A stretch of DNA of 64,000 nt from Achromobacter spanius (GCF_003994415.1 NZ_CP034689.1:1364001-1428000); one strand, 5' to 3'. Counted from the first letter of the stretch, positions 37,792-48,499 are shown. Notes: generated by a model not told the origin, from the sequence alone. A program made the numbers and translations.

Positions 37792-38284
37792 GGGACGGAA
37801 CTGGGTTCGGGACGACGCAACAAGTATAGAGACGCTGGTGGAATTTTTGGGGTCGGATGGTTACAGGACTTTCCCTGTCAGACCGGCTGCATCGCGCGCG
37901 CAACGGTCGTTTCACGTCGATTTGCTACCTTTGACGCAACGCGGTAAATTCCACCTCTTGCGCCGGTCTGCCTATCCGATACCGGCGCGTTGAGGCGGAT
38001 GGTACGGGTCACCTCCCCAGCCATCCTGCCGCAGTGATACTTGCTGTTGGCCGCGCCACAAGCGTGTGTTGCCAAAGCTTCCATTTCGACCTCCAGCGTC
38101 CCCAAGGGGCGTTTGCACTGCGTTCTGTCGAGCGTGTGCCGGGTCGGCAGGGTGTCCGGGTGGCGTGGCTCCGTGAGCCGCTAAGCGCCGGATCATGTTG
38201 TCGTAGCCGGTATGGGTTCCGTTGCCGCCGTATCCGGGCGAGCAGCAGTCAGGGTTGCAGGGCCGGTACTGAAAGGAAATAAAC
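37792..38284. other. 493-bp gap upstream of ilvB and the FUSC gene
   Basis: No coding frame is convincing here. A hairpin at about 37962-37990 (GCGCCGG against CCGGCGC) and several GC-rich pairs further down suggest a structured leader for ilvBHC. I found no leader peptide rich in Leu, Val or Ile codons and no classical terminator before ilvB. Divergent promoters are expected but not resolved. Confidence 0.4.
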
Positions 38285-40000
38285 ATGGAAATGAATGGCG
38301 CCGATATCGTCGTGCGCTGCCTGGCCGATGAGGGCGTGGAACACGTTTTCGGCTACCCCGGCGGCGCAGTGCTTTACATCTACGACGCGATCTTCAAGCA
38401 AGACAAATTTCAGCATATCCTGGTTCGTCACGAGCAAGCCGCCGTGCACGCCGCCGATGCCTATTCGCGCTCGTCGCAAAAGGTTGGCGTCTGCCTCGTG
38501 ACCAGCGGCCCGGGCGTGACCAATGCCGTCACCGGCATCGCCACCGCCTATATGGATTCCATCCCCATGGTCATCATCAGCGGGCAAGTGCCCACTGCGG
38601 CCATCGGCGAAGATGCGTTCCAGGAATGCGACACCGTCGGCATCACGCGCCCCTGCGTCAAGCACAACTTCCTGGTGCGTGACGTCAAGGACCTGGCCGA
38701 AACCATGCGCCGCGCGTTCTACATCGCGCGCACGGGCCGTCCCGGCCCGGTGCTGGTGGATATCCCCAAGGACATCACCGTCGCGCAGTGCAAGTACACG
38801 CCGCCCAAGGGCGAGATCTCGATGCGTTCCTACGCGCCCGTCAACAAGGGCCACCAGGGGCAAATCAAAAAAGCCGTGCAGATGCTGCTGACCGCCGAAC
38901 GGCCCATGATCTACACGGGCGGCGGCGTCATCCTGTCGAACGCCGCGCCCGAGTTGAACAAGCTGGTGTCGCAACTGGGCGCGCCGTGCACCAGCACCCT
39001 GATGGGTCTGGGCGGCTACCCGGCCAGCAGCGGCCAGTTCGTGGGCATGCCCGGCATGCACGGCACCTACGAAGCCAATATGGCGATGCAGCATTGCGAC
39101 GTGCTGCTGGCCATTGGCGCGCGTTTCGATGACCGCGTGATCGGCAACCCCAAGCACTTCGCGCAGAACGCCCGCAAGATCATCCATATCGATATTGATC
39201 CGTCGTCGATCTCCAAGCGCGTGCGCGTGGACGTCCCGATCGTGGGTAACGTCAAGGATGTGCTGGCTGACCTGTCCGCCCAATACGAAGTGGCGGCCGC
39301 CGAGCACAAGCCCGCGTCCATCACCAAGTGGTGGGAGCAGGTCGAGACCTGGCGCGGCAAGGAATGCCTGAAGTTCGCCAACTCGGACGAAGTCATCAAG
39401 CCGCAATACGTGGTGGAAAAGCTCTGGGAAGTGACGGGTGGCGACGCCTTCGTCACGTCCGACGTGGGCCAGCACCAGATGTGGGCGGCCCAGTACTACA
39501 AGTTCGACAAGCCGCGCCGCTGGATCAACTCCGGCGGCCTGGGCACCATGGGTGTGGGGCTGCCGTACGCAATGGGCGTGCAGATGGCCAACCCTGGGCA
39601 CGACGTCGCCGTCATCACCGGCGAAGCGTCAATCCAGATGAACATCCAGGAACTGTCGACCTGCCACCAATACCGCCTGACGCCCAAGATCGTCTGCCTG
39701 AACAACCGTTTTCTGGGCATGGTCCGGCAATGGCAGCAGATCGATTACGGCTCGCGCTATTCCGAGTCCTACATGGATTCGCTGCCCGACTTCGTCAAGG
39801 TGGCCGAGGCCTATGGCCACGTGGGTCTGCGTATCGAGCGTCCGGCGGATGTCGAACCCGCGCTGCGCGAAGCCTTTGGCAAGCACAAGGAACGCCTGGT
39901 TTTCCTGGACTTCATCACCGACCGCACCGAAAACGTGTGGCCGATGGTCAAGGCCGGCCGTGGGCTGACCGAAATGCTGCTTGGCTCTGAAGACCTGTAA
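38285..40000 (+). CDS. ilvB: Acetolactate synthase large subunit
   Basis: IlvB condenses two pyruvates to acetolactate, or pyruvate with 2-ketobutyrate, the first common step of Val, Leu and Ile synthesis. The 571-residue product has FGYPGGAVLYIYD, the TPP-activating E50 in RHEQAAVHAADAY, and the late TPP motif starting GEASIQMNIQEL with NNRFLGMVRQWQ. In most ThDP enzymes the TPP motif begins GDG; here it reads GEA, as in many betaproteobacterial IlvB. A GAAAGGAAATAAAC site precedes the ATG, and ilvH follows. Confidence 0.96.
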   Translation: MEMNGADIVVRCLADEGVEHVFGYPGGAVLYIYDAIFKQDKFQHILVRHEQAAVHAADAYSRSSQKVGVCLVTSGPGVTNAVTGIATAYMDSIPMVIISGQVPTAAIGEDAFQECDTVGITRPCVKHNFLVRDVKDLAETMRRAFYIARTGRPGPVLVDIPKDITVAQCKYTPPKGEISMRSYAPVNKGHQGQIKKAVQMLLTAERPMIYTGGGVILSNAAPELNKLVSQLGAPCTSTLMGLGGYPASSGQFVGMPGMHGTYEANMAMQHCDVLLAIGARFDDRVIGNPKHFAQNARKIIHIDIDPSSISKRVRVDVPIVGNVKDVLADLSAQYEVAAAEHKPASITKWWEQVETWRGKECLKFANSDEVIKPQYVVEKLWEVTGGDAFVTSDVGQHQMWAAQYYKFDKPRRWINSGGLGTMGVGLPYAMGVQMANPGHDVAVITGEASIQMNIQELSTCHQYRLTPKIVCLNNRFLGMVRQWQQIDYGSRYSESYMDSLPDFVKVAEAYGHVGLRIERPADVEPALREAFGKHKERLVFLDFITDRTENVWPMVKAGRGLTEMLLGSEDL

Positions 40001-40010
40001 GGAGGCCCCC

Positions 40011-40502
40011 ATGAAGCACGTGATTTCCGTCCTCCTCGAAAACGAACCCGGCGCGCTGTCGCGCGTGGTGGGGCTGTTTTCCGCGCGGGGCTACAACATT
40101 GAAACCCTGACCGTGGCGCCCACCGAGGACGCCACGCTGTCGCGCATGACCATCGTGACCACCGGTTCCGATGACGTGATCGAACAGATCACCAAGCACC
40201 TGAACCGCCTGGTGGATGTCGTTAAAGTGGTGGACCTGACCGAAGGCGCCCACATCGAGCGCGAGCTGATGCTCGTGAAGGTGCGCGCCGTGGGCAAGGA
40301 ACGCGAAGAGATGAAGCGCATGGCGGATATTTTCCGCGGCCGCATCATCGACGTGACCGACAAGTCCTACACCATCGAATTGACCGGGGTGCAGGAAAAA
40401 GTACAGGCCTTCCTGGAGGCCCTGGACCGCAGTGCCATCCTTGAAACCGTACGCACCGGCGTGTCCGGCATCGGACGCGGTGAACGGATTTTGAAGATTT
40501 GA
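40011..40502 (+). CDS. ilvH: Acetolactate synthase small (regulatory) subunit
   Basis: The 163-residue regulatory subunit has an N-terminal ACT domain (VLLENEPGALSRVVGLFSAR, GYNIETLTVAPTED), which binds valine for feedback control, and a C-terminal ALS_ss domain that activates IlvB. The start at 40011 has TAAGGAGG just upstream, which overlaps the ilvB stop codon. The open frame extends ten codons further up but without this site. Confidence 0.96.
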   Translation: MKHVISVLLENEPGALSRVVGLFSARGYNIETLTVAPTEDATLSRMTIVTTGSDDVIEQITKHLNRLVDVVKVVDLTEGAHIERELMLVKVRAVGKEREEMKRMADIFRGRIIDVTDKSYTIELTGVQEKVQAFLEALDRSAILETVRTGVSGIGRGERILKI

Positions 40503-40578
40503 CCGGCCTTCCAGGCCACGCCACACCCTACATCTGAATTAATCGAATATCCAAAATACTGGAATCTGGAGCACAACC

Positions 40579-41595
<1,017 letters not shown>

Positions 41596-41637
41596 TCGGC
41601 GCCCGGCGCGGGCTGGTCCCGCGCCCCGTCCGGCAAG

Positions 41638-41669
41638 ACGGCATGCCTCCAAAGGGCATGCCGTTTTTT
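41638..41669 (+). terminator. Terminator after ilvC
   Basis: ACGGCATGCC and GGCATGCCGT form a stem around a short loop, followed by TTTTTTATT. It ends the ilvBHC unit, though pssA follows on the same strand and may receive read-through. Confidence 0.9.
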
Positions 41670-41761
41670 ATTGCCTTTTCCCCAGGCACGGCACTTGCTC
41701 TGTCCCGCAAGCGGGGCCATATGAGTTAACCTTTCACAGTCCGTTGTAAGTTATTGAGACC

Positions 41762-42535
41762 ATGCCCAATTTTTCCATGCGCGATTCCGAGAACCGCCAC
41801 CGAAGTATCTACTTGCTGCCCAACGCATTCACCACCGCTGCGCTGTTTGCGGGGTTCTATGCCGTGGTGCAGGCAATGAATGATCGCTTCGAAGTTGCCG
41901 CCATCGCCATTTTCGTGGCCATGGTGCTGGATGGCATGGATGGCCGGGTGGCTCGCCTGACCAACACGCAGTCGGCATTCGGTGAACAATATGACTCCTT
42001 GTCTGACATGACGTCCTTCGGCGTGGCGCCCGCGCTGGTCATGTACGAATGGATCTTGAATGATTTGGGCCGCTGGGGTTGGCTGGCCGCCTTTGTCTAT
42101 GTGGCAGGCGCCGCGCTGCGCCTGGCGCGCTTCAATACCAATATCGCCGTCGTCGACAAACGTTATTTCCAAGGCTTGCCCAGCCCGGCCGCTGCCGCGC
42201 TGGTGGCGGGTTTTGTATGGCTGGCGGTGGACAACAAGCTGCCCATTCACGACAGCCTGATGGCCTGGGTGGCGTTCACGCTGACCATGTACGCGGGCAT
42301 CACCATGGTGTCCAACGCCCCGTTCTTCAGCGGCAAGAGCTTTGCGCTGGGTCGCAGCGTGCCGTTCTGGGGCATCTTGCTGGTGGTGGCGGTATTCGTG
42401 TTCGTCTCCAGCGACCCCCCGGTTGTGCTGTTCGGCCTGTTCGTGCTGTATGGCTTGTCGGGTTGGGTCATGTGGGGCTGGCGCTGGAACAAGGCGCGCC
42501 GCCTGACGCAAGAGCGCCGCAGCCATTCGTCCTGA
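41762..42535 (+). CDS. pssA: CDP-diacylglycerol--serine O-phosphatidyltransferase
   Basis: PssA makes phosphatidylserine from CDP-diacylglycerol and serine, the step before phosphatidylethanolamine. The 257-residue membrane enzyme has the CDP-alcohol phosphotransferase motif DGMDGRVARLTNTQSAFGEQ with the following YDSLSD, at residues 59-82, and about seven membrane segments. This is the integral-membrane type, not the phospholipase-D-like E. coli type. It follows ilvC, an arrangement often seen in Burkholderiales. Confidence 0.94.
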   Translation: MPNFSMRDSENRHRSIYLLPNAFTTAALFAGFYAVVQAMNDRFEVAAIAIFVAMVLDGMDGRVARLTNTQSAFGEQYDSLSDMTSFGVAPALVMYEWILNDLGRWGWLAAFVYVAGAALRLARFNTNIAVVDKRYFQGLPSPAAAALVAGFVWLAVDNKLPIHDSLMAWVAFTLTMYAGITMVSNAPFFSGKSFALGRSVPFWGILLVVAVFVFVSSDPPVVLFGLFVLYGLSGWVMWGWRWNKARRLTQERRSHSS

Positions 42536-42572
42536 TCCGCTGACCGCTGCTTCAAATCGCAGCCGCAAAAAA

Positions 42573-42604
42573 AACCGCCAAGTAAATATTGGCGGGTTTT
42601 TTGT
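42573..42604. terminator. Bidirectional terminator between pssA and lipoprotein gene
   Basis: AACCGCCAA and TTGGCGGGTT pair around a 7-nt loop, with A-run and T-run on the two sides, so it can serve both convergent genes. Confidence 0.88.
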
Positions 42605-42615
42605 TGGTGGTGAAT

Positions 42616-43134
42616 TCAGCGCCACATGAACCTGTCGTCGTCGTACATGGGATCGGGGCCGGGATGGAAGTGTGTCACCTTGCTGCCGTCGCGGCTCATG
42701 TAGACGTACATCAGCGAATTCCACACGCCGTTTTCCTTGTACCGGTACGACCACACGACTTCGCGCTTTTCGCCCAGGCCCGTGACATCGATTTGGGCGG
42801 GCGGCCCGAATTCGCAGCGCACGCGGTCGGGGCCCCAGTCGCCGGTTTCCAGCACTTTGAAGTGCGCATCCGTCAGCAGCGGCAGCACCTGGCCCACGCG
42901 ACCGTCCGTGCCCACGTTGGTGCCCCAGGCGTATTGCCCCATGGGTTGTTGCGTCCAGATCACCCGGCGCCCGCCGCCGGCTTGCGGGCATTCGAAGTTG
43001 GGCTGGCCGAATTGGGTAAGCACTTCGCCGTAGGGGGTGCCGGGCGGGATCTGGGTCATGTTGGCGCAAGCCGCCAGGCTGGCGATCGCCAGGGTAGCCA
43101 GGGCCGCGCGCGCGGGTCTGAAATATTTAGACAT
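42616..43134 (-). CDS. Predicted lipoprotein, function unknown
   Basis: The 172-residue product has a type II signal with lipobox LAAC (cysteine near residue 23). The mature part has TPYGEVLTQFGQPNFECP and a C-terminal SLMYVYMSRDGSKVTHFHPG. The GTPYGEVLTQFGQP text resembles the SmpA/OmlA (BamE-like) fold, which starts with a G-x-T-x3-V-x3-FG-x-P pattern, so it may be an outer-membrane lipoprotein of that kind. The ATG at 43134 has GAGGAG upstream. Confidence 0.78.
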   Translation of the reverse strand: MSKYFRPARAALATLAIASLAACANMTQIPPGTPYGEVLTQFGQPNFECPQAGGGRRVIWTQQPMGQYAWGTNVGTDGRVGQVLPLLTDAHFKVLETGDWGPDRVRCEFGPPAQIDVTGLGEKREVVWSYRYKENGVWNSLMYVYMSRDGSKVTHFHPGPDPMYDDDRFMWR

Positions 43135-43220
43135 GTATTTGCTCCTCAAGGGTGCCGCTCGGGCGCTGCGGGCCGGTGCCGCCCCCAAAACCACCTGTGG
43201 GGTAATTCTAGCGAATCAGC

Positions 43221-43226
43221 TATAAT
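43221..43226 (+). promoter_or_regulatory. -10 box of the rpsO promoter
   Basis: A perfect TATAAT lies 225 bp upstream of rpsO, in a gap that has no gene. The -35 region is poor (GTGGGG at 18 bp). The long leader that follows, about 220 nt, may carry the S15 autoregulatory structure, as known in E. coli; I cannot confirm the fold. Confidence 0.5.
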
Positions 43227-43450
43227 CGCCGAGCTTTATCAAGTGTATTGATTTTGCAAGATGCTTTGCGCCGGCAGTCCGGCTGCGGAGTGACCCCCAA
43301 GCCGTAAGCAATTCGTGTGTGGTGGGCCATTCTGGCAGCTATTGAAGCAGCAGTGAGAAAGCAAAAACGCTTATCGCCGGAATTCACGCAAATTTTTTCC
43401 AAACCACGTCAGGGCACCTCGGCCCTGTCGCATGTCCGAAGAGGTCATCA

Positions 43451-43720
43451 ATGTCTGTAGCTGACATCAAGAAATCCGATATCGTTGCGCAATTCCAACG
43501 CGCTCAAGGCGATACCGGCTCCCCCGAAGTTCAGGTGGCTCTGCTCACCGCCCGTATCAACGAACTGACTGGTCACTTCAAAGAACACATGAAGGACCAT
43601 CACTCGCGCCGCGGTCTGCTGCGTATGGTCAGCCGTCGCCGCAAGCTGCTCGACTATCTCAAGGGCCGCAATCCCGATTCGTACCGCGCTCTGATCGAAA
43701 AACTCGGTCTGCGCAAGTGA
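43451..43720 (+). CDS. rpsO: 30S ribosomal protein S15
   Basis: S15 binds 16S rRNA early in 30S assembly. The 89-residue product shows the family text GDTGSPEVQVALLTARI, HFKEHMKDHHSRRGLLRMV and RRRKLLDYLKGRN and has the exact usual length. pnp lies 91 bp downstream, the classical rpsO-pnp order. Confidence 0.97.
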   Translation: MSVADIKKSDIVAQFQRAQGDTGSPEVQVALLTARINELTGHFKEHMKDHHSRRGLLRMVSRRRKLLDYLKGRNPDSYRALIEKLGLRK

Positions 43721-43811
43721 TCGACGGGGCTGGCTCCCCATGACGCAACCGTGGTCGGTGCGACGTATTGTCGCAGCGGCCACGGTTTTTCATTTGTAAG
43801 GAATAATCGTC

Positions 43812-45974
43812 ATGTTCAACAAAGTGACAAAATCGTTCCAGTACGGCCAGCACACGGTCGTCCTGGAAACTGGCGAGATCGCTCGCCAGGCCTCCGGCGC
43901 CGTTGTGGTGTCGATCGAGGACACCGTTGTCCTGGCCACCGTTGTGGCTTCCAAGAAGGCCAAGCCGGGTCAAACGTTTTTCCCGCTGACCGTCGACTAC
44001 ATCGAGAAGACCTACGCTGCCGGCCGTATTCCGGGTGGGTTCTTCAAGCGTGAAGGCAAGCCCTCCGAAAAGGAAACGCTGACCTCGCGCCTGATCGATC
44101 GTCCGCTGCGTCCGCTGTTCCCCGAAGACTTCTACAACGAAGTCCAAGTGGTCATCCACACGCTGTCGGTCAATCCCGAGATTGATCCCGACATCGCCGC
44201 CATGATCGGCGCATCGGCTGCGCTGGCCATCTCCGGCATCCCGTTCAACGGCCCGATCGGCGCCGCGCGCGTTGGCTACATCGATGGCCAATACGCCCTG
44301 AACCCGACCGCATCGCAACTGAAGTCGTCCAAGCTGGACCTGGTGGTTGCCGGTACGGAAAACGCCGTGCTGATGGTGGAATCGGAAGCTCAACAGCTGT
44401 CCGAAGAAATCATGCTGGGCGGCGTGGTCTACGGCCACGAGCAAATGCAGGCTGTCATCAACGCCATTCACGAACTGGTGAAGGACGCTGGCAAGCCCGA
44501 TTGGGACTGGCAAGCGCCGGCCAAGGACGAAGCCCTGATCGCCGCCGTGACCGCGGCTGCCCAGGAAGGCCTGAACGCCGCCTACCAGATCCGCGAAAAG
44601 CAAGCCCGCACCGCCAAGCTGCGTGAAGTGTCGGCTGACGTGTCGGCCAAGCTGGCTGCCGCCGCTGCCGAAAAGGGCGAGTCCGCCCCTGACGCCGTGA
44701 CCGTCGACAACATCATGTTCTCGCTGGAATCGGCCATCGTTCGCGGTCAGATCCTGAACGGTGAACCGCGTATCGACGGTCGCGACACTCGCACCGTGCG
44801 CCCCATCAGCGTGCGTCTGGGCGTGCTGCCCCGCGCACACGGCAGCGCGCTGTTCACCCGTGGTGAAACGCAAGCGCTGGTCGTGGCCACGCTGGGCACC
44901 AAGCAAGACGAGCAGATCATCGACGCGCTCATGGGTGAATACCGCGACCGCTTCATGATGCACTACAACATGCCTCCGTTCGCCACCGGCGAAACGGGCC
45001 GCATCGGTGTGCCCAAGCGCCGCGAAATCGGCCACGGCCGTCTGGCCAAGCGTTCGCTGATCCCGCTGCTGCCGGCGCCGGAAGACTTCCAATACACGAT
45101 CCGCATCGTGTCGGAAATCACCGAGTCCAACGGCTCGTCGTCGATGGCTTCGGTCTGCGGCGGCTCGCTGGCCATGATGGACGCCGGCGTGCCGGTCAAG
45201 GATCACGTGGCCGGTGTGGCCATGGGCCTGATCCTGGACGGCGGCAAGTTCGCCGTGCTGACCGACATTCTGGGTGACGAAGATCACCTGGGCGACATGG
45301 ACTTCAAGGTTGCGGGCACCGAAAACGGCGTCACCGCACTGCAGATGGACATCAAGATCCAGGGCATCACCAAGGAAATCATGCAAGTGGCGCTGGCGCA
45401 AGCCCGCGAAGGCCGCCTGCACATCCTGACCAAGATGAAGGAAGCGCTGGACGGTTCGCGTGGCGAGCTCTCGGCTTTCGCCCCGCGCATGCTGACCATC
45501 AAGATCAACCCCGAGAAGATCCGCGACGTGATCGGCAAGGGCGGCGCCACCATCCGCGCGCTGACCGAAGAAACCGGCACGCAGATCGACATCTCCGACG
45601 ACGGCACGATCGTGATCGCCAGCGTCGACGAAGTGCAGGCCAAAGAAGCCCAGCGCCGCATCGTCGAACTGACCGCCGACGTCGAAGTGGGCCAGATCTA
45701 CGAAGGCTCGGTCCTGCGTCTGCTGGACTTCGGCGCCATCGTGCAAGTGCTGCCGGGCCGCGACGGTCTGCTGCACATCTCGGAAATCGCCAATTACCGC
45801 ATCGCGAACATCAATGATGTGCTGAAGGTCGGCCAGCAAGTCCGCGTCAAGGTCATCGAGGCCGACGACAAGGGCCGCCTGCGCCTGTCCATCAAGGCAA
45901 TCGGCGGTATCGAAGCGCAGCAACCCGCTGCCGCTCCGGAAGCTGCCCCCCAATCGGAACCGCAAGCTGAATAA
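43812..45974 (+). CDS. pnp: Polyribonucleotide nucleotidyltransferase (PNPase)
   Basis: PNPase degrades RNA 3' to 5' using phosphate and is part of the degradosome. The 720-residue product has two RNase PH-type domains with an alpha-helical linker, the KH domain with VIGKGGATIRALTEETG, and an S1 domain (VGQIYEGSVLRLLDFGAIVQ). A short Gln/Pro/Ala-rich tail ends the protein. It follows rpsO, and a terminator lies just after the stop. A long antisense open frame over it is a codon-bias artefact. Confidence 0.97.
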   Translation: MFNKVTKSFQYGQHTVVLETGEIARQASGAVVVSIEDTVVLATVVASKKAKPGQTFFPLTVDYIEKTYAAGRIPGGFFKREGKPSEKETLTSRLIDRPLRPLFPEDFYNEVQVVIHTLSVNPEIDPDIAAMIGASAALAISGIPFNGPIGAARVGYIDGQYALNPTASQLKSSKLDLVVAGTENAVLMVESEAQQLSEEIMLGGVVYGHEQMQAVINAIHELVKDAGKPDWDWQAPAKDEALIAAVTAAAQEGLNAAYQIREKQARTAKLREVSADVSAKLAAAAAEKGESAPDAVTVDNIMFSLESAIVRGQILNGEPRIDGRDTRTVRPISVRLGVLPRAHGSALFTRGETQALVVATLGTKQDEQIIDALMGEYRDRFMMHYNMPPFATGETGRIGVPKRREIGHGRLAKRSLIPLLPAPEDFQYTIRIVSEITESNGSSSMASVCGGSLAMMDAGVPVKDHVAGVAMGLILDGGKFAVLTDILGDEDHLGDMDFKVAGTENGVTALQMDIKIQGITKEIMQVALAQAREGRLHILTKMKEALDGSRGELSAFAPRMLTIKINPEKIRDVIGKGGATIRALTEETGTQIDISDDGTIVIASVDEVQAKEAQRRIVELTADVEVGQIYEGSVLRLLDFGAIVQVLPGRDGLLHISEIANYRIANINDVLKVGQQVRVKVIEADDKGRLRLSIKAIGGIEAQQPAAAPEAAPQSEPQAE

Positions 45975-45998
45975 GCTGGCAGGCTGATTGAACGAAGA

Positions 45999-46025
45999 AC
46001 GGCGCCGCAAGGCGCCGTTTTTTTT
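45999..46025 (+). terminator. Terminator after pnp
   Basis: ACGGCGCC-GCAA-GGCGCCGT, followed by TTTTTTTT. Confidence 0.92.
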
Positions 46026-46089
46026 GGGCCATGACCGCCTTTCCTGTAAAGTCTTGCGCCAGACGGAGGGAAAAACGGATGATCCAAGC

Positions 46090-46815
46090 ATGACGGGCTG
46101 GGCGGCTGGCGCCACCGCCGTGGCGCTGCTTGCCGCACTGCTGACTGGCTGCATGAGCAGCCCCGGTCCGGGCCAACGCGGCCCCAAGGGCGAAGCCATG
46201 TCCGCCGACCAGTTCGGCCAGACCGACTTCAATCGCACGGTCACGCTGGAAGTGCGCGACAACCTGGACAGCCTGTATTTGCTGCTCGACAAGCTCTACC
46301 GCCGCAATCCCCGGGAATGGCGCAAGACCGGCGTGGCGGACCATAAGACCGCTGTTGACCGCGTCAAGCACGCCATCGAAGTCCGTGTTCCGCCCAGCGA
46401 CCTGGCCGGCCTGCGAGACATCCAGATCCTGGCCGTGTCATTGGACCCGAACTACACCGGCGACCGCGTCGGCGCCTTTATCTATGGCCTGGCCGACACC
46501 CTTATCGCGGCGCACAACGGCAAGACCCGCCTGTACGCCACCGACGCGCTGGATGGTCAGCGGGTCTACAATGCCGCACGGAACGTCGAGGCGGCCGCCT
46601 GGCTGCTGGCGTCGCGCCGCAACAACCAGGGCGAGCTGCTTTTGCTGGCGAACGAAATCTCTCCCACCGCCACGAACCTGAGCTTCGAGCGCGAGTTCGG
46701 CGCCATCATCGGCCGGCTGGACCTGATCGCCAACCTGCTGGGCGAGAATTCGCGCCGCATTGGCATCAACTATGCGCAGGGTCTCCTGCTGTTCAATTTC
46801 TTGCCTGTGCGCTAA
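46090..46815 (+). CDS. Predicted lipoprotein, function unknown
   Basis: The 241-residue product has a signal peptide with lipobox LTGC (cysteine near residue 20). The mature part is mostly helical, with VTLEVRDNLDSLYLLLDKLY, AVDRVKHAIEVRV and LAVSLDPNYTGDRVGAFIYG. I recognise no named family. The ATG at 46090 is the only good in-frame start before the signal peptide; the nearest ribosome-like site (GGAGGG) is about 20 bp upstream. ilvA follows 15 bp later, so the two may be co-transcribed. Confidence 0.75.
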   Translation: MTGWAAGATAVALLAALLTGCMSSPGPGQRGPKGEAMSADQFGQTDFNRTVTLEVRDNLDSLYLLLDKLYRRNPREWRKTGVADHKTAVDRVKHAIEVRVPPSDLAGLRDIQILAVSLDPNYTGDRVGAFIYGLADTLIAAHNGKTRLYATDALDGQRVYNAARNVEAAAWLLASRRNNQGELLLLANEISPTATNLSFEREFGAIIGRLDLIANLLGENSRRIGINYAQGLLLFNFLPVR

Positions 46816-46830
46816 CAGGATCTTCCCATC

Positions 46831-48048
46831 GTGATCGATATTGTTTCCATCCAGACCGCCCGCGACAACCTGCGCGGCCAGGTGCTGAAGACCCCCTTCA
46901 CCCTGTCGCGCACGCTGTCCGACATCTTCGGCGCCGAGATCTGGCTGAAGTTCGAGAACCTGCAATTCACGGCATCGTTCAAGGAACGCGGCGCCCTGAA
47001 CCGCATGTTGACCTTGTCGGACGATGAGCGCGCCAAGGGCGTGATCGCCGTGTCGGCCGGCAACCACGCGCAGGGCGTGGCCTACCATGCGCAGCGCATG
47101 GGCGTGCCGGCGGTGATTGTGATGCCGCGTTTCACGCCCACCGTCAAAGTCGCCAACACGCGCCGGTTTGGCGCGGAGGTGGTGCTGGCGGGCGACACGT
47201 TCGATGACGCCAAAGCGCACGGCTACGAGCTCGCGCAAGCGCGCGGCCTGATCATGATCCACCCCTACGACGACGAAGCCGTCATTTCGGGGCAGGGCAC
47301 CGTGGCGCTGGAAATGCTGGAAGACCAGCCGGATCTCGACACGCTGGTGATCGCCATTGGCGGCGGCGGCCTGATTGCAGGGATGGCCACGGCGGCCAAG
47401 GCCTTGAAGCCCGGCATCGAGATCGTGGGCGTGCAGACCGAACGTTTTCCGTCCATGTACGCCGCCGTCAAGGGCGTAACCATGCCGCAGGGGCAATACA
47501 CCATCGCGGAAGGCATCGCGGTGAAGTCGCCAGGCGCCTTGACCCAGCCGATCGTGAGCCAGTTGGTTGACCACATCGAACTGGTCAGTGAAAGTGATAT
47601 CGAGCACGCCATCGTCGTGCTGCTGGAAATTGAGAAGACCGTGGTCGAAGGCGCGGGGGCCGCGGGCCTGGCCGCACTGCTGCGTGCGCAGGAAGCGGGC
47701 AGCGATCGTTTCAAGGGCAAGCGCATCGGCCTGGTGCTGACCGGCGGCAACATCGATCCCCTGATGTTGGGCGAACTGATCGAACGCGGGATGGTGCGCG
47801 CCGGTCGTCTGGCCCGCATCCGGGTTGACCTGCGCGACTTGCCGGGCGCTCTGGCGCACGCTACCAAGCTCATCGCCGACGCGCAGGCGAACATCACTGA
47901 AGTGCACCACCAGCGCGCCTTCACTTCCCTGCCGGTGCGCAATGTGGAAGTGGACTTCGTGCTGCAGACGCGCGGGCCGGAACATATTCTTGAAGTCATC
48001 GACGTGCTGAACGCCGCGGGCTTCGCGGCCAGTAACCACGACCATTGA
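46831..48048 (+). CDS. ilvA: Threonine ammonia-lyase (threonine dehydratase)
   Basis: The enzyme converts threonine to 2-ketobutyrate and ammonia, feeding isoleucine synthesis with IlvBHC. The 405-residue PLP enzyme has the Schiff-base lysine K51 in TASFKERGALN, the phosphate-binding GGGGLIAGMAT, SAGNHAQGVA, and a C-terminal ACT-like regulatory region from about 328. It has one ACT-type domain, as in shorter ilvA/tdcB-type enzymes, not the two of E. coli IlvA. The start is GTG. Confidence 0.92.
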   Translation: MIDIVSIQTARDNLRGQVLKTPFTLSRTLSDIFGAEIWLKFENLQFTASFKERGALNRMLTLSDDERAKGVIAVSAGNHAQGVAYHAQRMGVPAVIVMPRFTPTVKVANTRRFGAEVVLAGDTFDDAKAHGYELAQARGLIMIHPYDDEAVISGQGTVALEMLEDQPDLDTLVIAIGGGGLIAGMATAAKALKPGIEIVGVQTERFPSMYAAVKGVTMPQGQYTIAEGIAVKSPGALTQPIVSQLVDHIELVSESDIEHAIVVLLEIEKTVVEGAGAAGLAALLRAQEAGSDRFKGKRIGLVLTGGNIDPLMLGELIERGMVRAGRLARIRVDLRDLPGALAHATKLIADAQANITEVHHQRAFTSLPVRNVEVDFVLQTRGPEHILEVIDVLNAAGFAASNHDH

Positions 48049-48097
48049 TGGCGGCGGCTCAATGCCGCGCACAGATCAAGCCCGTCTCGACCGCAGG

Positions 48098-48120
48098 CGC
48101 CCGCACTTTGCGGGCGTTTT
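48098..48120 (+). terminator. Terminator after ilvA
   Basis: CGCCCGC-ACTTT-GCGGGCG, followed by TTTTCGTTTCG. Confidence 0.8.
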
Positions 48121-48499
48121 CGTTTCGTCCGCGCCCTCCAGTCGGAAGTCGTTGCAAAAAAAAGTGCAACACGCGCAATGCCCGTTTAACTTTTTTTTCC
48201 GATCAGGGAACTTTTTTTGTTGCGGCAAACACCCCCATGGCGCCTGGGCTGAAAGCAATTTGAAGGAATTCTGTAAGCCGCCATCTCGGCCAGGAGGGAA
48301 CAATCTGTCCACTATTTGACCTAGGGATATCCCGGAAAAAGTTATGGTTCCCCCGGATGTTCGATATGTCGCCATGCGATTTAGCATCTCCCACTTCGCT
48401 TTTCCGCCTGCCGATTCTTGTGGGCGGGAAGGCGTTGAGATATGCGCGCGCCACTTTTTCCAGCGATGTTCCGGCGCGTCAGACTAGGGAGACTGCAGC
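48121..48499. other. Gap between ilvA terminator and tctB-type gene
   Basis: No coding frame is convincing. The stretch is unusually AT-rich around 48155-48230 (several A and T runs), and the tctBA promoter is expected somewhere in it. A TTGACC at about 48315 has no clear -10 partner. Confidence 0.5.

Noticed and set aside
43227..43450. Riboswitch in the rpsO leader
   Set aside because: No known riboswitch core could be recognised. The leader may carry an S15-binding structure, but I cannot show it.
43659..46292. 877-residue antisense open frame over pnp
   Set aside because: It is a codon-bias shadow of pnp in high-GC DNA. The product is rich in His, Gln, Arg and Val and matches nothing; pnp on the plus strand has full domains.
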